Of a stretch of 64,000 nt of DNA, positions 43,887 through 55,300 are shown in pieces. Within the stretch, counting starts at the first letter, position 1, and every line of letters begins with the position of its first letter. The position numbers and the translations under genes were made by a program. Source of the stretch: a virus; the IMG/VR virus record IMGVR_UViG_3300023179_000039, positions 45,660-109,659 of that record; one strand, written 5' to 3'. Below the pieces are notes generated by a model that was not told where the DNA came from, made no database searches, and worked only from the letters and a program-made list of their open reading frames with translations.

Positions 43887-46198
43887 TTAATACAAATAAA
43901 ATACTTTCTTTTAATAATAAAAAACTTGATCCTTCTATAGTTAATACTGATCAAATAAAAAACATAGTACTTTATTTAGCTAGCTGTATTGATAGTAAAC
44001 TACCTGGTGATGTAGTTGAACTTGGCTGCTATGTAGGTGAAACTAGCAAATATATTTCTAAAACTATTGAAGAATCTAAGTCTAATAAAAAATATTATGT
44101 TTATGATTCTTTTGAGGGGTTACCCGATCTATCTAAATTTGAAGAAGGTACTGGGTGGAAGCCACGGACTCTTAATACTACTGAAGATATTCTTGTCTCA
44201 AATTTCGAACTTAATAATGTTCCGCTTCCCATTATAACAAAAACCTGGTTTAAAGATATAAAAAATAAGCAACTACCAAAGCAAATTTGCTTTGCTTTTT
44301 TAGATGGTGATTTCTACACATCAATTTATGAAAGCTTAGAAAAGGTATATGATAGAGTAGTTGACGGCGGTTATATCTTAGTACATGATTATAAAAGACC
44401 CGATCTACCAGGTGTAGAAGCAGCAATACAGGAATATTTTAGAATCAATAAATTAGAACTTAATATTATTGAAGCTTGTGAACAATTAGCAGTAATTAGA
44501 AAAAACAAAAAACCTGAAAAAATTAATACGCAAAAATCATGTTATACGATTGTAACGGGTCTTTGGGATATAGGACGCGATAAGTTAAAAGAAGGTTGGT
44601 CACGTGGTTATTCACATTACTTAGAAAAATTAGAAGAACTATTAAAAGCTGATTTTAATCTTATTATTTTTGGCGATAAAGAATTGGAGAAGTTTGTTAG
44701 CGAGCGTAGATCTGACTACAATACACAGTTTGTCTTAAGAGATATCGACTGGATTAAAAATATGCCATTTTTTGATAAAATTCAAGAAATTAGAACTGAT
44801 CCTGACTGGTATACGCAAGCAGGTTGGTTAGCAGATTCAACCCAAGCAAAGCTAGAGCTTTATAACCCCTTAGTAATGTCTAAGGTATTTTTATTACACG
44901 ACGCTAAAATTCTTGATAAGTTTGATTCTGAATATTTGTTTTGGCTTGACGCAGGCATTACAAACACAGTGCATTATGGTTATTTTACACATGATAAAGT
45001 TTTAGATAAGCTACCTTCAATACTAGAAGATAAGTTTTTGTTTGTCAGTTTCCCCTATCCTGATGGCGCAGAAATTCATGGTTTTTCGCGTAATAAAATG
45101 AATGAAATAGCTCAAGCAGAGAATGTTGAGTATGTTTGTAGAGCGGGATTTTTTGGCGGGCCTAAGAATGTAATTTCTGAAATTAATAGTATTTATTACG
45201 GGCTATTGAACAGTACTTTAAGCGAAGGTTATATGGGTACAGAAGAAAGTATCTTTACCCTAATGACATACTTACACCCTCATTTATTTACAAGATTTTC
45301 AATAGAGGGTAACGGGCTGCTAGGTAAATTTTTTGAAGATTTAAAAAATATTAAAGTAGAAGATAAAAAGAAAGCAATTGATACAAATATCTTATCCGGC
45401 GTAACTCTTTATGTAATCACATTTAATTCACCTAAACAGTTCGCTACATTGTGTGAAAGTTATTTAAAGCAACCAGGTTTTATAAAGGAAACAACTAATT
45501 ATCTTCTTGACAACAGCACAGACGCGTCTACATTTGATGAATATAAAGCTCTTTGCGATAAATATAACTTTGTTCATATAAAGAAAGATAATCTTGGTAT
45601 TTGTGGTGGTAGGCAGTTTATTGCTGAGCATTTCCACGAAAGTAATTCTAAATACTGCATTTTTCTAGAGGATGACATGACATTATGTACCAAAAATTTT
45701 GCACCATGTAAGAATGGGCTATCGCGCTTTACTAATAATTTATTTTATAAGATAGTAAAAATTATGGATAAAGAAAAATTTGACTTTCTCAAGCTATCTT
45801 TTACAGAATTTTTTGGCGATAACTCTATTCAATGGGCATGGTATAATGTACCTCAGCATGTAAGAGAGAGTTTTTGGCCAAACAATAAAAAACTACCTCA
45901 GATGGGATTGGACCCTAATGCACCTAAGACAGAATTTAAGCATATCAATAATATAGACGGTCTTAGCTATATTAATGGCGATATATACTATTGTAATTGG
46001 CCGCAAATAGTCTCAAAAGCAGGTAATAAAAAAATGTTTATTGATACTAAATGGGCATCGCCTTTTGAACAGACATGGATGTCATATATGTTTCAGCTTA
46101 CTAAACAAGGCGATTTAAAAGGCGGGCTTCTATTATTATCTCCTATAGAACATAATAGATTTGATCATTATTCTAATAAATTACGTAGAGAAAACTAG
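43883..46198 (+). CDS. Three-domain fusion: TylF-like O-methyltransferase, HtrL/YibB-like GT, GT2-like GT
   Basis: About 771 residues from the ATG at 43883 (ATGA overlap with the previous stop; an in-frame ATG at 43862 would add 7 residues). Domain 1 (about 20-205) is TylF/macrocin O-methyltransferase-like: DVVELGCYVGETSKYI, YVYDSFEGLPDLS, FAFLDGDFYTSIYESLE, GGYILVHDYKRPDLPGV. Domain 2 (about 219-470), CYTIVTGLWDIGRDKL...LFWLDAGITNTV, matches the HtrL/YibB (WlaTC) family. Domain 3 (about 506-770) is GT2-like: GVTLYVITFNSP, NLGICGGRQFIAEHF and a DxD in IFLEDDMTL. A single polypeptide could add sugars and cap by methylation. Last gene of the cassette. Confidence 0.72.
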   Translation: MINTNKILSFNNKKLDPSIVNTDQIKNIVLYLASCIDSKLPGDVVELGCYVGETSKYISKTIEESKSNKKYYVYDSFEGLPDLSKFEEGTGWKPRTLNTTEDILVSNFELNNVPLPIITKTWFKDIKNKQLPKQICFAFLDGDFYTSIYESLEKVYDRVVDGGYILVHDYKRPDLPGVEAAIQEYFRINKLELNIIEACEQLAVIRKNKKPEKINTQKSCYTIVTGLWDIGRDKLKEGWSRGYSHYLEKLEELLKADFNLIIFGDKELEKFVSERRSDYNTQFVLRDIDWIKNMPFFDKIQEIRTDPDWYTQAGWLADSTQAKLELYNPLVMSKVFLLHDAKILDKFDSEYLFWLDAGITNTVHYGYFTHDKVLDKLPSILEDKFLFVSFPYPDGAEIHGFSRNKMNEIAQAENVEYVCRAGFFGGPKNVISEINSIYYGLLNSTLSEGYMGTEESIFTLMTYLHPHLFTRFSIEGNGLLGKFFEDLKNIKVEDKKKAIDTNILSGVTLYVITFNSPKQFATLCESYLKQPGFIKETTNYLLDNSTDASTFDEYKALCDKYNFVHIKKDNLGICGGRQFIAEHFHESNSKYCIFLEDDMTLCTKNFAPCKNGLSRFTNNLFYKIVKIMDKEKFDFLKLSFTEFFGDNSIQWAWYNVPQHVRESFWPNNKKLPQMGLDPNAPKTEFKHINNIDGLSYINGDIYYCNWPQIVSKAGNKKMFIDTKWASPFEQTWMSYMFQLTKQGDLKGGLLLLSPIEHNRFDHYSNKLRREN

Positions 46199-46227
46199 AT
46201 CAAGCACGTTTAAATAGCTGTAATTTA

Positions 46228-46235
46228 AGTAAATA
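46228..46235 (+). promoter_or_regulatory. Late-type promoter box AGTAAATA
   Basis: 5 nt before the GTG at 46241. An ATG at 46239 is followed at once by a stop (TGA) in its frame, so the box spacing identifies the GTG as the start. Confidence 0.55.
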
Positions 46236-46240
46236 ATAAT

Positions 46241-46969
46241 GTGAATTACGTTTATTATGTGCTTTCTAGTGTACAAACTTCAGGAACACCTTCTTTATTA
46301 AATCACTATCTATTCACCGACCCCGTTTACGGTACTAATATTGTTTACCCTAATAGCGCTAATGGCTATATTTTTGACATACCTACAAGCTATGTATTCG
46401 ATGCTTCTGCTAACGGAGGCAAGTACTTTCCGTGGGGATATTCAGTTGAAAACACATATCTAAGTGCAGATTTAGGGTTTTTTAAAGGGCAATGTACACT
46501 CACCTTTATACCTTCTGGTATTGATAACAAATATTACACAACATTAAAAATAGTTTATGATTTTAATGATAATGAAATTATAGACATTGAAAAAGGTATA
46601 GTACAAAACATTTTACCCGGTAATGTTGCTTTTCTGGACAATGGCTCACCTAACAACACCAATGTTTCTCATGTTTATACTTCTAAATCATTAAGTAAGA
46701 CGACTTATTTTCCAACAGTTACTGTTTTAAATGGAAATATGGTATTAAACGTTTTTAATTTTAAATTAACCATATTACCCGGTACTGTTTTTGATTTTGA
46801 AGACTTTCATTTAATAAATTCTGCACAACTAACAAAATTTGATAATACGCAATTTAAGTCATTAGAAGTTTTTGAATTTAACGAGACTAGCGATGATGAA
46901 AATTATTTAACTAATTTCTTATTAACCAGTGCAAACGCGACTATAACTACATCTAGCTCATCAGCGTAA
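46241..46969 (+). CDS. Late structural protein, unknown
   Basis: A 242-residue protein, mostly beta strands (NYVYYVLSSVQTSG, YYTTLKIVYDFNDNEIIDIEKGIV, MVLNVFNFKLTILPGTVFDFEDF) with a Ser/Thr-rich tail. It has a GTG start fixed by its late box and precedes a large structural gene with a separate late box. No recognised family; a fibre or baseplate accessory role is inferred from late expression. Confidence 0.55.
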   Translation: MNYVYYVLSSVQTSGTPSLLNHYLFTDPVYGTNIVYPNSANGYIFDIPTSYVFDASANGGKYFPWGYSVENTYLSADLGFFKGQCTLTFIPSGIDNKYYTTLKIVYDFNDNEIIDIEKGIVQNILPGNVAFLDNGSPNNTNVSHVYTSKSLSKTTYFPTVTVLNGNMVLNVFNFKLTILPGTVFDFEDFHLINSAQLTKFDNTQFKSLEVFEFNETSDDENYLTNFLLTSANATITTSSSSA

Positions 46970-46974
46970 AAATG

Positions 46975-46982
46975 TATAAATA
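46975..46982 (+). promoter_or_regulatory. Consensus late promoter TATAAATA
   Basis: Exact T4-type late box 6 nt before the ATG at 46989. Confidence 0.7.
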
Positions 46983-46988
46983 TTTATT

Positions 46989-49900
46989 ATGGATGTAATT
47001 AACTTAGCCTCAACAAATTTTGTTGGACTATCATCTAGGTATAAGGAAGATGAAACATTAAAATTTAATGAGAATGTTATTTTTTCGGAACAAAATATTT
47101 TACTTCCTATTAATAACATACTAAAAGAAATTAATGATAATAAAATTAATAATTTTTCTAATTTATTTTTAACCGAAAAAAATACTCTATCAAACGCTTT
47201 TACTGTCGAAAAGCTAGACCCATTATCCGATGAAGGATTTTCTACCTATTTTGCTGCAAACGCTGCAGGTTCTATTACGCCGTCTACAAAGTTTTGGGTA
47301 GTAGAAGAACCTAATATCTTAACAAATATTGCTCAAGTTACTGTTGATGGTGAGTTTACAAATATTAATAATCAATACTTTTTTGATGTTGAATTAATTT
47401 CTGATAAGCTTTGTAAGATTTCGCATGAAAATGAAAATATAGTAAGATATTTAACAGTAGATTATACCGGCAACCTTTCTTTTACAAAAGATGCACAGTT
47501 AGATATTATCGGCCCGTTAAGCCCGCAAATATTTTATTATGTTTATGATAGAGGTTATAATTACATGGTTCTTATAAAAAATATTAATGATATACCTAAG
47601 TTTGTTACGTTCAATGCTAATGCAAGCGATTTATCATTAACCGATCCAATTACTGGTACAAGCGTTCCATACTCAATATCATCTATTTTTAGAGTGAGAG
47701 AACGAAATCCTATTCCTAATAAAATTGATTTATTTGATCCTTGGGTTAGCTATAATAAAAATTTTAAAACAAATTCGCAAGATATTAATTTGGATAGAAG
47801 CTTTAATAAAATAAATAATAATTTTCTTTTAAGTAATGAATTTTATAATATTTCATCAAACTTTATAGATTTTAATATTCTTTCACTTAAAAATAATTTT
47901 ACCCCTGAGTATAATTTATCTAGAGGCAATCCATTTTTTGATGAATCAAATGTAGAATTGCGTGACTATCAAAAAATAAACTCTGGCACCTATCAAAATT
48001 TAGGTAACGATAATATTACACTAAGCTATGAAAGCTATACATCGAATATTATTCTTAAAAAAGATAAGATAACATATTTTCATATACCTCAAATTTTTTA
48101 TCCATTTGAAAGGCTTAACATTAATGATTCAAATTTAGTTAATGCAGGGGCTATAGCAGGCGATCACCCTCTTAAATCGGATAAAATATTTAAAAAGAAA
48201 GCTGATTACAAATATACTTCTAATTATGGTAATACTATAGAAGAAAATTCTGGTGAATTTTTATGTGCATGGCTTTCAGGTAGCATAGATCCTACCACCA
48301 GGCCTATATGGGTAGACAGATATTATAACCCTAAAAAGATATCTGGCTATCAAGCATTAACCGCTTCTGATTTTAAAGCTATTAAATACATTTCTAATTT
48401 TGACTGTTTAGTAGATAAAGCATTTGAGACGTTTGCGAAAGATGTTCCTGTTTTCGACAAACCTTCAGATTTAATCTTTGAGAAGGGTACCTATTATGCA
48501 TATCATCATTATGGCCCTAGAGATGTAGAAAAATTTATAAATTCATTTTCTAAAAATTTAGCAGTTAAAAACATTCCTAATTATAAATTTTATAATGGCT
48601 CAGACGCTACATACTTTTCTACTGTTATTGATAATAGTAATAATATCTCAGAATATATCTTTAATGGTCAAACATACGGTATAACATCGCCTTTATCATC
48701 AATTCAAGAATCAAATCAATTTACTCTTATATTTGATGCGCATAGTAATGATTGGTCTGCACCACTAGGCTATCAACTAGTAGGAAATTATGATAGAGAT
48801 GGGTTTGGAATATTTAATGAAAACATTGTAACCCCTACTTTGTTTATACCGTACTTAAGCGGTACCTACGTTACAAATTTAAATTATAAAAAACTTAATA
48901 CTCTAGCATTTAACAGCAATCTAAAAGCAATTATTCGACTACAAGGTATGAATGACTTTTACGGTGTATTTGAAGATAATAGCTTTAGACGTTTTAATTT
49001 AAATTACTCTGAAACAAGAAGAAATTATCCCTCAGATCCTTCCGATCAATTGGGTAAAGTAAGAGGGTACGATTACAGTGAAACAGATGTTAGAGTCTTA
49101 ATAGGCGATAATCCAGGCGCTAAGAAAATAATGTTATTAGATTTAAAATCTCAAGAAATAACAGATATTACTACTGGTACTTTAAATCTTGCTAGATATC
49201 CTAGAAGATACCCCACAGATGTAACAAATATTAACTCCGCAAATTCTTTAATTCTCTATAATGATACAATGTATTTGTTAAGAGGCTCTAAAGCGTTTAG
49301 AGCTAATGATTCTATTTTTTATAGCTATGATAGCAAGAGAATATTTTTATGGGAAAATATTTCAGACATCACAAGCGTTACGCCGACTACAGCATTTGCC
49401 TCTTCTACTGTTATAAATGATTTTTCTATCGATTTCGATCATAATTTATGGATATTATTTGACGACAATAAATTTGCAAAATATTCATATGATAGAGTAT
49501 TTTTACTTTCAGGCCATTTTACTGATACTATAGATAAAAACTACACCAACTTTAAAGTAGATTTTACTGCAGATTTTGATAAGGGAAATTACAATACCTA
49601 TGCAGTAATTACCAGGCAATCTTATACTGGGGAAAAGAAAAACTTACAATTTGTAAAAATGTCATTAAGCGGTAATAACGTAGAAAGATCATTATTTAAC
49701 AGAAATGTACCGCTTGGTGATAATTATATTATACAACAATATATTGATGGTACAGTATTTTCTACTTCACAGACGCTTTCAAGTAAATATGCAACAGGAT
49801 TAGATGTAGGTAGAATTATACCACAATCTGATTTTAATACTATTTTATCGTTTAACCCTTCACTTGCTTCTTACGCCTCATTTATGTCAAACAACACAAT

Positions 49901-50582
49901 TAATTTTTCTAATAGTAAGTTTTTATCATCTTTTATAAAAGATAAATACCCACCCTCAAGTATAAATGTAAAATCACAACTCACCAATATTTTTAATATA
50001 AACGATACTTCATCTGCAGAAATAATTTTTGATTTAGCAAAACTCGATCCTGGATATCATAATTTTGCTGTTAGATTTGACGCTGATAACGGACTTATGC
50101 ATTTGTTTGTCGATGGTCAATTGCAAGGTTTTAGCGAATTTACTCCTAGAAAGTATAAATTTAGCGATTTAATAAACAGGCCTTTCTTAATAGGTAGCTC
50201 TAGTTATGCTTATTCACTACCACTATTTTCATATTTAAAAAATACATCATTTATAGCATCTGATATCACTATCAAGAATTTTTATTTATATGATAAACCG
50301 CTTTTTGATTTTGACATTTTGTTTCATGCTAGAAAAGGTATGAGGATTCAGGATTTAATTTTTGATGTTGCTTGTGGTAGACGTAATTATACTGAAGAAA
50401 TAGAAAGATATTTTAAATTAAGACCACCCGGCTCTAAGTCTACTAAATACAACCTCATTATTAAAAACACAGGTATAAGCGATAAAGACTTACAATATGC
50501 ATTAGAACAAAGAATATATGATATTATAAACAGCACTGCCCCCGCCTATACAAAGTTAAATAATATTAAATGGGTAGGATAA
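46989..50582 (+). CDS. Very large virion protein with propeller-like and LamG-like regions
   Basis: A 1197-residue protein, mostly beta structure. Around residues 640-870 are propeller-like blades (SIDFDHNLWILFDDNKFAKYS). Around residues 990-1100 is a concanavalin/LamG-like sandwich: AEIIFDLAKLDPGYHNFAVRFDADNGLMHLFVDGQLQGF (read in parts), with the FAVRFD...LFVDG strands typical of laminin-G/lectin folds. The last 100 residues are helical and resemble the C-terminal interface of baseplate-linked proteins (RIQDLIFDVACGRR). Probably binds cell-surface glycans. The following gene starts 1 nt after its stop. Confidence 0.6.
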   Translation: MDVINLASTNFVGLSSRYKEDETLKFNENVIFSEQNILLPINNILKEINDNKINNFSNLFLTEKNTLSNAFTVEKLDPLSDEGFSTYFAANAAGSITPSTKFWVVEEPNILTNIAQVTVDGEFTNINNQYFFDVELISDKLCKISHENENIVRYLTVDYTGNLSFTKDAQLDIIGPLSPQIFYYVYDRGYNYMVLIKNINDIPKFVTFNANASDLSLTDPITGTSVPYSISSIFRVRERNPIPNKIDLFDPWVSYNKNFKTNSQDINLDRSFNKINNNFLLSNEFYNISSNFIDFNILSLKNNFTPEYNLSRGNPFFDESNVELRDYQKINSGTYQNLGNDNITLSYESYTSNIILKKDKITYFHIPQIFYPFERLNINDSNLVNAGAIAGDHPLKSDKIFKKKADYKYTSNYGNTIEENSGEFLCAWLSGSIDPTTRPIWVDRYYNPKKISGYQALTASDFKAIKYISNFDCLVDKAFETFAKDVPVFDKPSDLIFEKGTYYAYHHYGPRDVEKFINSFSKNLAVKNIPNYKFYNGSDATYFSTVIDNSNNISEYIFNGQTYGITSPLSSIQESNQFTLIFDAHSNDWSAPLGYQLVGNYDRDGFGIFNENIVTPTLFIPYLSGTYVTNLNYKKLNTLAFNSNLKAIIRLQGMNDFYGVFEDNSFRRFNLNYSETRRNYPSDPSDQLGKVRGYDYSETDVRVLIGDNPGAKKIMLLDLKSQEITDITTGTLNLARYPRRYPTDVTNINSANSLILYNDTMYLLRGSKAFRANDSIFYSYDSKRIFLWENISDITSVTPTTAFASSTVINDFSIDFDHNLWILFDDNKFAKYSYDRVFLLSGHFTDTIDKNYTNFKVDFTADFDKGNYNTYAVITRQSYTGEKKNLQFVKMSLSGNNVERSLFNRNVPLGDNYIIQQYIDGTVFSTSQTLSSKYATGLDVGRIIPQSDFNTILSFNPSLASYASFMSNNTINFSNSKFLSSFIKDKYPPSSINVKSQLTNIFNINDTSSAEIIFDLAKLDPGYHNFAVRFDADNGLMHLFVDGQLQGFSEFTPRKYKFSDLINRPFLIGSSSYAYSLPLFSYLKNTSFIASDITIKNFYLYDKPLFDFDILFHARKGMRIQDLIFDVACGRRNYTEEIERYFKLRPPGSKSTKYNLIIKNTGISDKDLQYALEQRIYDIINSTAPAYTKLNNIKWVG

Positions 50583-50583
50583 T

Positions 50584-52200
50584 ATGAATATATTACAAGA
50601 AACATTGAAAGAAGGGTTTATATATGATCGCTATTTAGGCGAATCGCTTACTCTGCCTTACGATATAAATCAAATTAAAATACAAGCTAATGAAACTGTA
50701 TCAGCAGATGTTTTAAATTTAAAACTAGAACATCTTTATGATAATTTTATCTATATTTATAAAAATACGTTACTAGCGTCTAATGTAATCCCCGTTTCAT
50801 CCACTGCAATTGCGGGTGTTACAGCATCATCTACTAATTTTACTTGGTATAGAGGGTTAAGTTCTAGAGATTTTATATCTCTTTCTAACAATTTAACTTT
50901 AGGTGGTTTAGATAGTACTGAAACCTCATTTTTAATAAAAAATAGGGATATAGATAGATATTCGCTACTCACTTCATCAGGACCATCCATTAATGTGTTT
51001 AATTTTGACTATAATGCATCTTATATAAAGAAAGTACACACTCAAACACAGATTGATCAAAATTACGGCGTACCGTTTGCAAATATTTGTTCATTTGACT
51101 TGTATGAAAACAATCTGTATGTTTTAGACTGCGAATTAAATAGATTAGTAAAATATGATGTAAGCGGACTTACTGAATTAAACACAGTTACAAATAACAG
51201 GCTTTCTTATGTTGACTCGATAGGCAATTTTGGTGATTTTAATTCTAAAACAGATTTTAATAACCCCGAAGGCCTTACTATTGCAGGTGAATATATTTTT
51301 GTTTTAGATTCAGGAAATTCCTGTATTAAAAAATATGATTTAAATTTAAATTGGGTTTACACATATAGACTTTATAAAGACTTTCTAAAAGATTACCCTA
51401 TAGATATAGCATCTGACTTTAACGGCAGTATCTATGTTTTAACGCAAAGCAATAAAATTTTTATTTACAATAATGAAATTTCTGATAAAAAAATTATAGA
51501 TTTATCTACATTAAAAGAAAGTGATGAATATTTTAAAAGATTAGTTTTTTCTCAAACAGATAATAATGTTTTTTATGTTTATTCTAATAAAAATATATAT
51601 AAAAAATTAGTTAATAAGCCATACGACACTATTGGCAAATATTTGTTGTACTTATTTAAGTATGACATACCTGACGAAGAAATAAATACGTTTTGTTCTG
51701 CTCCATCACAAGATTTTACAAGCGATGTAAATATTATGTTTTCTGCTTCTGGTAATGTAGGTAAATTTGGTTATTTTCTAGATAATTTAAATTTATTTGA
51801 TGTACTAGCTGTAAGAAATTTTGACATCTATGATTTTAATGAAATAAAATTTAACAGTAATGAATACCTGCAAAATTGGGTCTTTAATAAAAATATTTCA
51901 AAGCTCTTATTAAATCATATGAGATTAAGAGATCAAATAATAGGCAAATTTATTGCTTCTCGAGACTATTTAAATAATATCTTTTTTAAAGGTACAAGAT
52001 ATCTTTTACCCGATGAATTAGACGCTATATATTTTTCACAAGATATAACTAATTTTATAGGCGGTAACGAGATAATTTCAAATAGTATAGTTAATAGGCC
52101 TTTTGAAAAAATTTACGATATTCAAGTAAAATTACTTAAAGTTTTAAGTTCTGAAATTATTAAAACACCCTTTAATACTAACCCTATATTTTTAAACTAA
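50584..52200 (+). CDS. Structural protein with NHL/beta-propeller blades
   Basis: A 538-residue protein. Residues about 170-350 show repeated blade-like segments: NLYVLDCELNRLVKYD, EYIFVLDSGNSCIKKYDLN, GSIYVLTQSNKIFIYNNE and NVFYVYSNKNIYKKL. These match NHL-type repeats. The N- and C-terminal parts are helical (LNLKLEHLYDNFIYIYKN; LRDQIIGKFIASRDYLNNIFF) and may attach it to the baseplate. It is co-transcribed with the large gene upstream, with AGGAT just before the ATG, one of the few Shine-Dalgarno-like sequences here. Function: probably adsorption or baseplate support. Confidence 0.6.
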   Translation: MNILQETLKEGFIYDRYLGESLTLPYDINQIKIQANETVSADVLNLKLEHLYDNFIYIYKNTLLASNVIPVSSTAIAGVTASSTNFTWYRGLSSRDFISLSNNLTLGGLDSTETSFLIKNRDIDRYSLLTSSGPSINVFNFDYNASYIKKVHTQTQIDQNYGVPFANICSFDLYENNLYVLDCELNRLVKYDVSGLTELNTVTNNRLSYVDSIGNFGDFNSKTDFNNPEGLTIAGEYIFVLDSGNSCIKKYDLNLNWVYTYRLYKDFLKDYPIDIASDFNGSIYVLTQSNKIFIYNNEISDKKIIDLSTLKESDEYFKRLVFSQTDNNVFYVYSNKNIYKKLVNKPYDTIGKYLLYLFKYDIPDEEINTFCSAPSQDFTSDVNIMFSASGNVGKFGYFLDNLNLFDVLAVRNFDIYDFNEIKFNSNEYLQNWVFNKNISKLLLNHMRLRDQIIGKFIASRDYLNNIFFKGTRYLLPDELDAIYFSQDITNFIGGNEIISNSIVNRPFEKIYDIQVKLLKVLSSEIIKTPFNTNPIFLN

Positions 52201-52201
52201 T

Positions 52202-52384
52202 GTGGCTAGGTTTATCTTTAAAACTCTATCAGGGGGCAATGGATCAAATATTGTACCAGAATTTCCTACACCAACACCTTCAATTACAAATACACCGACA
52301 TACACACCTACCCCTACTGTCACCCCTACAAACACACCTACACAAACAGTTACACATACAGTAACGCCAACAAATAAAAAGTAA
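52202..52384 (+). CDS. Short Thr-Pro repeat protein
   Basis: A 60-residue protein with a GTG start. The N-terminus, [25 protein letters not shown], is a clear paralogue of the start of the next gene ([24 protein letters not shown]), which supports the GTG. The rest is Thr-Pro repeat, ending abruptly at NKK. It could be a remnant of a longer repeat gene, or a free anchor unit. No late box; 1 nt after the upstream stop and 1 nt before the next gene. Confidence 0.6.
   Translation: MARFIFKTLSGGNGSNIVPEFPTPTPSITNTPTYTPTPTVTPTNTPTQTVTHTVTPTNKK
52263..52376 (+). repeat. Thr-Pro coding repeat in the short gene
   Basis: About 38 residues of TPT/NTPT repeat, the same codon pattern as in the long downstream gene. 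Confidence 0.75.
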
Positions 52385-52385
52385 T

Positions 52386-55300
52386 ATGGCAAAATTTGTT
52401 TTTAAAGCTAACGTAGGTGGGGCAGGGTCAAACGTAGTACCAATATTACCCACACCCACGACTACACCTACAGAATCACCTCCCCTGCCTTCTGAGACAC
52501 CTACACAAACGCCTACCGCTACACCTACGAAAACTACAAATTTAGCTGTATCACAGACACCCACTCAAACACCTACCGTTACAAAGACGCCTACTAATAC
52601 ACATACGGTAACCCCATCCATCACCTTAACACCTACATCGACGCTGACGCCTACCCATACACCTACTTTATCTCCTACAGTTACTCAAACGCCTACTAAT
52701 ACACCTACTGTTACTGTAACAAATACACCTACTAATACTTTAACTCCTACAAATACCCCCAACCCCACTCCTACAGAAACACCTACATTGACACCTACAG
52801 TTACAATGTCGGAAACGCCTACTAATACACCTACCTTAACTCCTACTTTGACGCCTACAGAGACACCGACTAATACACCTACCGTTACTGTTACTAATAC
52901 GACTACTGTTACGCCGTCAGAAACACCAACAAATACACCAACAGTAACAAACACCGTTACACCGACAGAAACGCCAACCGAAACGCCTACTAATACACCG
53001 ACAAATACTGTTACACCTTCATTTACATTTACACAGACACCTACAGAAACACCTACTCTTACCCCAACATGTACAGAAACCCCGACAAATACAGTTACTC
53101 CAACTGAAACTCCGACTGAAACTCCGACAAATACACCTACAGTAACTTCAACAGTAACACCTACAAATACTGTAACAGAAACACCTACACAAACACCAAC
53201 CGTCACACCGTCCTTTACACCTACAGAAACCCCGACAAATACCCCTACTGTAACGGTAACTAATACTGTAACGCCATCGTTTACTCTAACTGAAACACCT
53301 ACAAACACCGTTACGCCGACATTTACACCAACTGAAACCCCTACTAATACACCGACCAATACTTTAACTCCAACTTATACACCTACCGTCACAGTAACAA
53401 ATACACCTACTAATACTTTAACCCCTACTTATACGCCTACCGTCACAGTAACAAATACACCTACTGTGACACCTACCTATACTGTAACGCCTACTAATAC
53501 AGTTACACCGACTACCACATTAACATATACACCTACCTTTACTCCTACTAATTCACCTACAACTACAATGTTCGATACAATGACACCGACACCCACTTTA
53601 ACGCCTACCAATACACCTACCAACACAAAAACGCCGACAGTTACACCAACTAACACAGTATCTCCTACACTGACAATGACATCAACTGTTACACCTACTG
53701 TTACACCTACAGTTACGAAAACAGCAACACCTACTTTAACACCAACTAATACACCCACAGTTACTGTAACAAACACACCTACAAATACTCTTACTCCAAC
53801 CCCGACAAATACCCCTACTGTAACGGTAACTAATACTGTAACGCCATCGTTTACTCCTACACTTACACCTACAGTAACACCTACAGTAACGCCTACTAAT
53901 ACACCAACAGTTACGGTGACAAACACACCAACTAATACCGTAACGCCTTCGTTTACATTTACTCAAACTCCTACTATAACACCGACCAACACACCAACTA
54001 ATACCGTTACGCCTACAATAACGCCTACTGTTACCGTGACAAATTCACCAACTAATACAGTTACGCCTACTAATACTGTAACTGTCACGCCTACCAATAC
54101 ACCTACCAACACAGTTACACCCACTAATACTGTTACTGTAACACCTACAAATACTGTTACACCAACTGTAACACCTACAGTAACTCCGACAAATACCGTT
54201 ACACCTTCGTTTACATTTACACAAACACCTACAGTTACACCGACCAATACAGTAACGCCTACTGTAACGCCTACTGTAACGCCAACAGCAACACCTACTT
54301 ATACTGTAACGCCTACTAATACCCCTACACTTACAGTTACAGGCACACCTACCCCTACACTTACAGTTACAGGCACACCTACTAATACGCCAACAAATAC
54401 AAGAACACCTACTTTAACACCTACCGTTACGCCAACAGTAACTCCGACAAACACGGTAACACCATCATTTACATTTACACAGACTTCTACCGTTACACCG
54501 ACCAATACAGTAACGCCTACTGTTACACCTACAGTTACGAAAACAGTAACACTAACACCCACCGTTACACCTACTAATACAGTTACCTCAACTGTTACAC
54601 CAACTATAACTCCTACAAAAACCGTAACACCGTCCTTTACGTTTACGCCAACAAATACGTTAACACCTACAATTACACCTACCAATACACAGACTCCTAC
54701 CGTTACACCAACTAATACTATTACACCTACTGTTACGCCGACTGTAACCCCTACAAAGACGTTAACACCTACTTTAACGTTAACACCTACAGTAACACCA
54801 ACTAGTACGCCGACACCAACACAGACGCCAACACCTTCTATTACTCCTACCACATCTCTAACTCCTACTATTACACCAACAAATACTGTTACACCAACTG
54901 TAACACCCACAGTTACACAAACAATAACACCTACTACAACGCAAACACCTACTTATACACAAACGAGCACAGTGACGCCAACTATTACGCCTACCACATC
55001 TGAGACACCCACTATTACGCCTACCACATCTGAGACGCCTACCTTAACACCAACAGTGACACAGACACCTTCTTTCACATTTACACCTACGGTAACAATA
55101 ACACCTACTACTACACAAACACCTACTGTAACAATAACACCTACTACTACACAAACACCAACAAATACCCCAACAGTAACACAGACGCCAACATTAACAC
55201 CAACAATAACACCTACATATACACCAACTAAAACACCTACGCAGACTTTGACACCTACTAATACGCCCACCGTTACACCTACACCTACTAAGACGCCTAC

